Position numbers and translations under genes: made by a program. A DNA stretch of 7,781 bases. It comes from O2-02-FULL-42-9 sp038043025 (GTDB taxonomy: Bacteria > Pseudomonadota > Gammaproteobacteria > UBA12402). Within the stretch, counting starts at the first letter, position 1, and each line of letters opens with the position of its first letter. Shown piece by piece: positions 1 through 4,557 of this stretch. Under the pieces are notes generated by a model that saw nothing but the letters and a program-made list of their open reading frames with translations, was not told the origin of the DNA and searched no databases. The stretch spans positions 1-7,781 of the forward strand of contig JBBTCW010000055.1 of NCBI GenBank assembly GCA_038043025.1. Direction: 5' to 3'.

Positions 1-55
1 GAGCACCACCTTGACATGGTGGTGGTCGGTGGTTCGATCCCACTCGCGCCTACCA
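1..55 (+). tRNA. tRNA-Val (GAC), 5' part cut off by the window edge
   Basis: This is the 3' part of a valine tRNA. The anticodon stem is CCACC (6-10) paired with GGTGG (18-22), around the loop TTGACAT (11-17), so the anticodon is GAC at 13-15. A five-base variable loop (23-27) follows. The T stem is GGTGG (28-32) with CCACT (40-44), one G-U pair, closing a TTCGATC loop. The 3' acceptor strand is 45-51, the discriminator is A52, and CCA (53-55) is encoded. The acceptor 5' strand and most of the D arm lie outside the window, so acceptor pairing cannot be checked. No terminator separates it from thrS, so the two may share a transcript. Confidence 0.93.
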
Positions 56-74
56 ATTATCGTAGGTAGATTTC

Positions 75-1982
75 ATGCCAATTATTACACTTCCCGATGG
101 GAAGCAGTTAGAATTTGATCAGCCCGTTTCCATTTATGACGTGGCGACTCGGATCGGCGCAGGATTAGCAAAAGCAGCCTTGGGCGGAAAAATTAATGAT
201 CAAATATTTGATACGAGCTATCTTATTGAACAGGATGCAAGCCTGAAAATTATTACCGATCGGGATCCTGAAGGGCTCAATATCATTCGCCATTCCACGG
301 CGCATTTAATGGCGCAAGCGGTTAAGCAATTATTTCCAAGTGCACAGGTCACGATTGGTCCGATGATCGATAATGGTTTTTATTATGATTTTGCTTATGC
401 ACATCCGTTTACACCTGAAGATTTAGAAAAAATTGAAAAACGCATGGCGGAATTAGCGAAAAAAGATCTGCCCATTTCACGAAAAGTCATGTCGCGCGTC
501 GATGCGGTTAAGTTTTTTCAATCGTTGGGTGAAGATTATAAAGTGCAGATTATCAAAGAGTTACCCGAAACAGAAACGATTTCACTTTATGAGCAAGGCG
601 ATTTTACTGATCTTTGCCGCGGTTCACATGTGCCGAGTACGGGCAAATTAAAAGCTTTTAAGTTAATGAAATTAGCCGGTGCTTATTGGCGTGGCGATTC
701 TAATAATGCCATGTTACAACGTATTTACGGAACCGCTTGGGCGAACAAGCAAGATTTAACGACCTATTTAGAGCGCTTGGAAGAGGCCGAAAAACGCGAT
801 CATCGACGCATTGGAAAAAATTTGGACTTATTTCATTCGCAAGAAGAAGCGCCCGGTATGATGTTTTGGCATCAGAACGGCTGGGCGCTGTATCAAAACA
901 TAATCCAGTACATGAGAAATAAACTACAAGACAATGATTATGAAGAAGTTTTTGCGCCATTAATTTTGGATCGTATACTGTGGGAAAAGTCAGGTCATTG
1001 GGATAAATTTGATGCGAACATGTTTACGACAATGTCCGAAAATCGTGAATATGCTATCAAGCCGATGAACTGTCCTGGTCATATTCAGATTTATAATCAG
1101 GGTTTAAAGAGTTACCGTGATTTGCCGTTACGCATGGCGGAATTTGGCTTATGTCATCGCAATGAATTGTCAGGGGCGCTGCATGGATTGATGCGTATTC
1201 GGGAATTTGTGCAAGATGATGCACATGTATTTTGTACCGAAGATCAATTGCAGACTGAAATTACTACCCTGATTGATATTGTGTTAAATACGTATCATGA
1301 TTTTGGTTTTAACGATATCGTTATACGGTTGGCAACGCGACCTGAGAAATACATTGGCACAGACGAAAATTGGCAGCGTGCGGAAAAAGCATTGGAAGTT
1401 GCTTTAAATGAGAAACAATTAGCCTTCGACTGGGCGCCGGGCGAGGGCGCTTTTTATGGCCCTAAAATCGAGTTTCATCTGCGCGATTGTTTAGAACGGG
1501 TTTGGCAATGTGGTACGATTCAGGTCGATTTCTCGATGCCAGGTCGTTTGGGCGCCGAATATGTGGCAAAAGACGGCAGTCGACAGCCACCGATCATGGT
1601 TCACCGTGCCATTTTGGGTTCGATTGAGCGATTTATTGGGATTTTATTGGAGCATTATGCGGGAAAATTACCGCTTTGGTTGGCGCCTTTACAGGTCATT
1701 GTGCTCAATATTACCGATCGACAGGCCGATTATGCCCAAAAAATCATAAAAACATTAAAAAAACAGGGCATTCGATGCCGAGCAGACTTGAGAAATGAGA
1801 AGATCGGCTTTAAAATCCGCGAGCACACCTTGAAATATGTTCCTTATCAGCTCATTATCGGTGATAAGGAAATGGACGCTTTGAGCGTATCGGTGAGAAC
1901 TCAGGCTGGAGAGGATTTGGGCAGTATGTCTTTAGAGGCATTGACCGCTCGCTTACAGGCTGAGATGCTTCAAAAAAAGTAG
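75..1982 (+). CDS. thrS: Threonyl-tRNA synthetase (ThrRS)
   Basis: Cytoplasmic class II aminoacyl-tRNA synthetase that charges tRNA-Thr with threonine and edits mischarged Ser-tRNA-Thr. The 635 residues are close to the 642 of E. coli and the protein looks complete. An N-terminal TGS domain (about 1-61) is followed by the editing domain (about 62-225) with its HxxxH pair H73/H77 and C181/H185 in CRGSH. The catalytic core (about 245-535) has the three zinc ligands expected by alignment to E. coli: C333 (MNCPGH), H384 (DDAH) and H510 (MVHRA). Motif 2 has HRNE at 361-364 and motif 3 has R519 in SIERF. The C-terminal anticodon-binding domain spans about 540-635. The ATG at 75 has a modest AGGT at 64-67, seven bases upstream. 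The 19-nt spacer after the tRNA leaves no room for an E. coli-style thrS operator. It is the first protein gene of the cluster. Confidence 0.98.
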   Translation: MPIITLPDGKQLEFDQPVSIYDVATRIGAGLAKAALGGKINDQIFDTSYLIEQDASLKIITDRDPEGLNIIRHSTAHLMAQAVKQLFPSAQVTIGPMIDNGFYYDFAYAHPFTPEDLEKIEKRMAELAKKDLPISRKVMSRVDAVKFFQSLGEDYKVQIIKELPETETISLYEQGDFTDLCRGSHVPSTGKLKAFKLMKLAGAYWRGDSNNAMLQRIYGTAWANKQDLTTYLERLEEAEKRDHRRIGKNLDLFHSQEEAPGMMFWHQNGWALYQNIIQYMRNKLQDNDYEEVFAPLILDRILWEKSGHWDKFDANMFTTMSENREYAIKPMNCPGHIQIYNQGLKSYRDLPLRMAEFGLCHRNELSGALHGLMRIREFVQDDAHVFCTEDQLQTEITTLIDIVLNTYHDFGFNDIVIRLATRPEKYIGTDENWQRAEKALEVALNEKQLAFDWAPGEGAFYGPKIEFHLRDCLERVWQCGTIQVDFSMPGRLGAEYVAKDGSRQPPIMVHRAILGSIERFIGILLEHYAGKLPLWLAPLQVIVLNITDRQADYAQKIIKTLKKQGIRCRADLRNEKIGFKIREHTLKYVPYQLIIGDKEMDALSVSVRTQAGEDLGSMSLEALTARLQAEMLQKK

Positions 1983-1997
1983 GAGGATAGTTGTATT
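1981..1997 (+). promoter_or_regulatory. infC Shine-Dalgarno and ATT initiation site
   Basis: AGGAGGA (1981-1987) is a near-perfect ribosome binding site that overlaps the thrS stop TAG (1980-1982). The ATT at 1995 lies eight bases downstream of AGGAGG, ideal spacing; a second ATT follows at 1998. There is no in-frame ATG upstream of the conserved IF3 core. In E. coli infC also starts at AUU, and IF3 represses its own translation by discriminating against that codon. The same autoregulation is likely here by analogy. Confidence 0.85.
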
Positions 1998-2519
1998 ATT
2001 ACAAAAACAAAACGAGTTAATGTAAATGCCGATATTCGGTCACCTGAAGTTCGGGTGATTAATGAAAAAGGAGAGCAACTGGGCATTTTATCTCGGCAAG
2101 CGGCTTTAGCAAAAGCGATGGAAGTCGGACTTGATCTTGTAGAAATTTCTCCCAATGCCGAACCACCCGTTTGTCGGATTATGGATCACGGCAAGTATAT
2201 TTTTCAGTTAAAGAAAAAGAAATCTGCGTCGAAGAAAAAACAAAAACAGATGCAGATCAAGCAAATCAGAATTCGCCCAGGGATTGGGGAAGGGGATTAT
2301 CAGGTAAAACTACGCAACCTGATACGTTTCCTGACACATGGAGATAAAGTGGAAGTCCAACTTCGTTTTCGTGGTCGCGAGGCTGCGCATCGGGAGTTAG
2401 GAATGGAGGTCTTGAAACGGATGCAGCATGATGTCGAAACGCATGCCGATACGGAGCAAGCACCTACGTTTGAAGGACGACAAATGAGAATGGTATTAGT
2501 ACCCAAAAAAGTTAAGTAA
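1995..2519 (+). CDS. infC: Translation initiation factor IF-3 (non-AUG ATT start)
   Basis: IF3 binds the 30S subunit, prevents premature 50S joining and checks the initiator tRNA and start codon. Starting at ATT 1995 gives 174 residues, beginning MITKTKRVNVN. The N domain contains EVRVI, GEQLGI and VEISPNAEPPVCRIMD. A lysine-rich linker KKKKSASKKKQKQ follows, then the C domain with IRIRPGIGEGDYQVKL, LRFRGRE, and a C-terminal EGRQMRMVL. The GTG at 2055 would give only 154 residues and remove conserved N-terminal sequence, and it has no good ribosome binding site, so it is rejected. ATT 1998 is a possible alternative with less ideal spacing. The gene is in the same frame as thrS, with no further stop in the 12-nt gap. 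thrS-infC coupling and the ATT start match the E. coli layout. Confidence 0.93.
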   Translation: MITKTKRVNVNADIRSPEVRVINEKGEQLGILSRQAALAKAMEVGLDLVEISPNAEPPVCRIMDHGKYIFQLKKKKSASKKKQKQMQIKQIRIRPGIGEGDYQVKLRNLIRFLTHGDKVEVQLRFRGREAAHRELGMEVLKRMQHDVETHADTEQAPTFEGRQMRMVLVPKKVK

Positions 2520-2533
2520 TTAATAAATAAAAC

Positions 2534-2563
2534 AACTAGGGTTGAAGCGAGTTAATTCTAGTT
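2534..2563 (+). promoter_or_regulatory. Potential RNA hairpin in the rpmI leader
   Basis: In the 59-nt infC-rpmI gap, bases 2534-2545 can pair with 2552-2563 as RNA. The base of the stem is AACTAG/CTAGTT, followed by a mix of A-U and three G-U pairs, closing an AGCGAG loop. The stem ends seven bases before the rpmI GGAG (2570-2573). In E. coli, L20 represses rpmI-rplT by binding a structured leader in the same place, so a regulatory role is plausible. The stem is AU/GU-rich and weak, and no L20-site sequence is recognised, so the function is inference. Confidence 0.35.
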
Positions 2564-2578
2564 AAATGCGGAGTTAAT

Positions 2579-2773
2579 ATGTCATATAAGTTGAAGACCA
2601 AGAGTGCGACTAAAAAACGCATCAAAAAAACGGGCAGTGGGTATAAGCACAAAAGTGCGAATCGACGCCATCTTCTGACCAGCAAAAGCACCAAACGTAA
2701 ACGACATTTACGAGGAACTTCCTCCGTAAATGCGAGCGATGTTGCAGCTGTCAATCGAATGTTAAATAATTAA
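2579..2773 (+). CDS. rpmI: 50S ribosomal protein L35
   Basis: Small, very basic 64-residue protein of the large ribosomal subunit. The family signature is clear: KLKTKSATKKRIKKTGSG near the N-terminus (residues 4-21), then KHKSANRRHLL (24-34) and KRKRHLRG (39-46). The length is normal for L35. The ATG at 2579 has GGAG five bases upstream (2570-2573). It lies between infC and rplT, its usual bacterial context, and is probably translationally coupled to or co-regulated with rplT. Confidence 0.97.
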   Translation: MSYKLKTKSATKKRIKKTGSGYKHKSANRRHLLTSKSTKRKRHLRGTSSVNASDVAAVNRMLNN

Positions 2774-2790
2774 GCCAGAAGGAGGAGTTT

Positions 2791-3147
2791 ATGCCAAGAG
2801 TAAAACGTGGTGTCACGGCGAGAGCAAGACACAAAAAGCTATTAAAAAAAGCGAAAGGTTATTATGGTGCGCATAGCCGCGTATATCGATCTGCAAAGCA
2901 AGCTGTCATTAAAGCAGGGCAGTATGCTTATATTGGTCGCAAACTAAAGAAACGTGATTTTCGATCATTATGGATTGTGCGCGTTAACGCGGGTGCGCGT
3001 GAATTCGGATTATCGTATAGTCGATTGATGAGTGGCTTGAAGAAAGCAAACATTGAAATTGATCGCAGAGTACTTGCCGATTTAGCCATTCATCATAAAG
3101 AAGCATTTGCGGCGATTGTGGAGAAAGCGAAGGAACAGTTGGTTTAA
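2791..3147 (+). CDS. rplT: 50S ribosomal protein L20
   Basis: L20 binds 23S rRNA early in 50S assembly and, in E. coli, also represses translation of the rpmI-rplT pair. The protein is 118 residues, the usual length. A long basic N-terminal extension (PRVKRGVTARARHKKLLKKAKGYY) leads into conserved SRVYRSAKQAVIKAGQYAY, RKLKKRDFRSLWI and RVNAGAREFGLSYS, then a C-terminal globular part (about 60-118). A strong AAGGAGGAG (2779-2787) lies three bases before the ATG. rpmI ends only 17 nt upstream. This is the last gene before the first palindrome-filled gap, so transcription or mRNA ends may change here. Confidence 0.98.
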   Translation: MPRVKRGVTARARHKKLLKKAKGYYGAHSRVYRSAKQAVIKAGQYAYIGRKLKKRDFRSLWIVRVNAGAREFGLSYSRLMSGLKKANIEIDRRVLADLAIHHKEAFAAIVEKAKEQLV

Positions 3148-3175
3148 TATCGAAGTGTCAATCCAGAGAAATACG

Positions 3176-3223
3176 CTGGATTCCGGAATTGTTGCGCAAT
3201 GGCGCAACAATTCCGGAATGACG
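3176..3223 (+). repeat. Palindromic repeat unit 1 (TTGTTGCGC core)
   Basis: The unit runs from CTGGAT (3176-3181) to ATGACG (3218-3223). Inside, 3180-3197 and 3202-3219 are a perfect 18-bp inverted repeat around the loop AATG. Each arm also contains the self-complementary decamer ATTCCGGAAT (3180-3189 and 3210-3219), so the palindrome is nested. The core arm TTGTTGCGC is shared with unit 3. Orientation is assigned by convention, with CTGGAT on the left. Confidence 0.85.
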
Positions 3224-3237
3224 GGAAAAAAAAGAGC

Positions 3238-3280
3238 CGTCATCCCGGACACGAGCGTGAGCGAGTGATCCGGGATCCAG
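3238..3280 (-). repeat. Palindromic repeat unit 2 (inverted orientation)
   Basis: Read on the plus strand the unit goes from CGTCAT (3238-3243) to ATCCAG (3275-3280), the reverse of units 1 and 3. The stem is ATCCCGGA (3242-3249) with TCCGGGAT (3269-3276). CAC (3250-3252) and GTG (3265-3267) can extend it past a bulged A, and the interior is a direct-repeat-like GAGCGTGAGCGA. The core is unrelated to those of the other units, while the ends are shared. Confidence 0.8.
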
Positions 3281-3310
3281 AGAATGCTTTAGTCCCGCAC
3301 GTCGATTCCC

Positions 3311-3359
3311 CTAGATTCCGGACATTGTTGCGCAACGGCGCAACGATTCCGGAATGACG
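3311..3359 (+). repeat. Palindromic repeat unit 3 (diverged copy of unit 1)
   Basis: The unit runs from CTAGAT (3311-3316) to ATGACG (3354-3359). GTTGCGC (3327-3333) pairs with GCGCAAC (3338-3344) around AACG, and the outer ATTCCGG arms match those of unit 1. Compared with unit 1 it has one extra C at 3323 in the left arm, a T-to-C change in the loop, and a G at 3345 that leaves a G-U pair. It is a slightly decayed member of the same subfamily. Confidence 0.8.
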
Positions 3360-3396
3360 AGGTTATATATGGTTGTTGCTTAGGTAAACTGTATTT

Positions 3397-4413
3397 ATGG
3401 AAGACATCAACAAAATTGTTCAGGCGGCCAAAGATGCGATTAATCAAACGACCGACTTGCTACTTCAGCTCGATGCCATTCGCGTACAGTTCTTAGGTAA
3501 AAAAGGCCAACTGACTGAATTGCTTAAGTCCGTGAGTAAATTATCTGCCGCTGAAAAACCCAAAGTTGGGCAAGCAGTGAACGATGCAAAGCAAACGATT
3601 CAAGCATTATTGAACGAACGCCAAGAATATCTTTCTCGTCTTGCGTTAGAAGCGACACTCCAAGAAGAATCCATTGATGTTACTTTACCCGGCCGTGGCC
3701 AATCATCCGGTTCGTTACATCCGGTCATGCAAGTGCGGGATCGCATTGAAATGATTTTTTCATCGATGGGTTTTGATATAGAAGAAGGGCCAGAGGTTGA
3801 AGATAGTTATCATAATTTTGATGCATTAAATATTCCCAAAACGCACCCGGCGCGTGCAATGCATGATACATTTTATCTGGATGGTGATCGTGTATTGCGA
3901 ACGCACACATCACCCGTACAAATTCGTTACATGAAAGATCACAAACCACCGATTCGTATGATTGCACCTGGTCGGGTGTATCGATGTGATTTTGATGCGA
4001 CTCACACGCCGATGTTTCATCAAGTGGAAGGATTATTGATTGATGAAAATGTGAACTTTGGTGATTTAAAAGGATTGCTGACAGAATTTATTCGGTGTTT
4101 TTTTGAAAAAGATCTTGCCGTGCGTTTTCGGCCTTCTTATTTTCCCTTTACGGAACCATCCGGTGAAATGGATATGCAATGCGTGTTATGCAAAGGCGAA
4201 GGCTGCCGTGTTTGTAAGCAGACGGGTTGGTTAGAAATTTTGGGTTGCGGGATGGTTCATCCGAACGTCTTAAAAGCTGTTCATATCGATTCAGAAAAAT
4301 ATACGGGTTTTGCATTCGGTTTAGGTATTGATAGACTAGCGATGATTTACTATAAAATTAATGACTTGCGCGTTCTTTTTGAAAATGACATTAGGTTTTT
4401 GGGACAGTTTTAA
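3397..4413 (+). CDS. pheS: Phenylalanyl-tRNA synthetase alpha subunit
   Basis: Catalytic alpha subunit of the cytoplasmic alpha2-beta2 PheRS, which activates phenylalanine and charges tRNA-Phe. The protein has 338 residues, slightly longer than E. coli (327). Residues 1-90 form the tRNA-binding coiled coil. The class II core follows, with RTHTSPVQIR (168-177), motif 2 around GRVYRCDFDATHTPMFHQVEG (192-212), FPFTEPS (249-255) and motif 3 GFAFGLGIDRLAM (304-316). A306 corresponds to the phenylalanine-pocket alanine (Ala294 in E. coli). Residues 262-273 carry CxxC-x4-CxxC (C262, C265, C270, C273), an insertion found in many non-enteric PheS proteins and likely to bind metal. The ATG at 3397 has only a weak AGGT (3382-3385). 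The start is supported by the fit of the N-terminus to the family. Its partner pheT is 144 nt downstream, separated by repeats. Confidence 0.97.
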   Translation: MEDINKIVQAAKDAINQTTDLLLQLDAIRVQFLGKKGQLTELLKSVSKLSAAEKPKVGQAVNDAKQTIQALLNERQEYLSRLALEATLQEESIDVTLPGRGQSSGSLHPVMQVRDRIEMIFSSMGFDIEEGPEVEDSYHNFDALNIPKTHPARAMHDTFYLDGDRVLRTHTSPVQIRYMKDHKPPIRMIAPGRVYRCDFDATHTPMFHQVEGLLIDENVNFGDLKGLLTEFIRCFFEKDLAVRFRPSYFPFTEPSGEMDMQCVLCKGEGCRVCKQTGWLEILGCGMVHPNVLKAVHIDSEKYTGFAFGLGIDRLAMIYYKINDLRVLFENDIRFLGQF

Positions 4414-4415
4414 CC

Positions 4416-4448
4416 TTGTCATGCCGCGACTTGATCGCGGCATCCAGA
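4416..4448 (-). repeat. Palindromic repeat unit 4 (left arm of a 33-nt inverted pair)
   Basis: The unit begins three bases after the pheS stop. It reads TTGTCAT (4416-4422) to ATCCAGA (4442-4448), the same orientation as unit 2. The internal hairpin is ATGCCGCGA (4421-4429) with TCGCGGCAT (4435-4443) around CTTGA. The whole 33 nt is the inverted counterpart of unit 5 (4469-4501), identical at 31 positions. Confidence 0.85.
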
Positions 4449-4468
4449 CTTTCTTTAATATAAATTTT

Positions 4469-4501
4469 TCTGGATCCCGCGATCAAGTCGCGGGATGACA
4501 A
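4469..4501 (+). repeat. Palindromic repeat unit 5 (right arm of the 33-nt inverted pair)
   Basis: The unit reads TCTGGAT (4469-4475) to ATGACAA (4495-4501). The internal hairpin is ATCCCGCGA (4474-4482) with TCGCGGGAT (4488-4496) around TCAAG. Against the reverse complement of unit 4 it differs at just two positions, which are the two partners of a single base pair (G-C in one unit, C-G in the other). An in-frame ATG at 4495 within this unit gives a spurious upstream start for pheT. Confidence 0.85.
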
Positions 4502-4504
4502 AAA

Positions 4505-4537
4505 CTGGATCCCGCTGGTCTTGTCCGCGGGATGACG
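4505..4537 (+). repeat. Palindromic repeat unit 6
   Basis: The unit runs from CTGGAT (4505-4510) to ATGACG (4532-4537) and follows unit 5 in the same orientation after only three bases. The stem is ATCCCGC (4509-4515) with GCGGGAT (4527-4533). The interior TGGTCTTGTCC pairs poorly, so this copy has either a different or a degenerated core. It ends 20 bases before the pheT start. Confidence 0.8.
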
Positions 4538-4557
4538 AGGCACTTAAAGAGGTTATA

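Larger units (their letters stand above)
3148..3396. other. Non-coding rplT-pheS gap filled with palindromic repeats
   Basis: This 249-nt stretch holds no gene I can support. It contains three units of a palindromic repeat family (3176-3223, 3238-3280, 3311-3359), plus what may be fused repeat ends at 3157-3166. An A8 run lies at 3226-3233. None of the hairpins is followed by a plus-strand T tract, so I see no clear rho-independent terminator for the rplT transcript. No confident promoter for pheS was recognised in 3360-3396. Confidence 0.8.
4414..4557. other. Repeat-filled pheS-pheT intergenic gap
   Basis: The pheS and pheT genes are usually almost contiguous, but here 144 nt separate them and nearly all of it is palindromic repeat (units 4, 5 and 6). 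Only about 20 AT-rich bases between units 4 and 5 and about 20 bases before pheT are not repeat. No hairpin is followed by a proper T tract, so read-through transcription into pheT is expected. The stems could still slow or process the mRNA. No promoter was recognised with confidence. Confidence 0.85.

Noticed and set aside
2055..2057. GTG as the infC start
   Set aside because: It would remove 20 residues that belong to the conserved IF3 N domain, and it has no suitable Shine-Dalgarno, unlike ATT 1995.
3226..3280. Minus-strand terminator made of unit 2 plus the T8 (A8 at 3226-3233 on plus)
   Set aside because: The T run is several bases away from the stem and no minus-strand gene ends here. 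The hairpin is explained by the repeat family.
3360..3396. Dedicated pheS promoter (TTATAT or TAAACT as -10)
   Set aside because: No convincing -35 at the right spacing was seen, so a call would be guesswork.
4495..4557. Upstream in-frame ATG that would extend PheT by 21 residues
   Set aside because: The extension is encoded by palindromic repeat sequence, lacks a ribosome binding site, and does not resemble PheT. ATG 4558 has a good AGAGG and the family-typical MKLSTNWLSEW start.
3148..4557. CRISPR array from the repeated palindromes
   Set aside because: Units differ in length and core, occur in both orientations, are separated by a whole gene, and lack regular spacers.
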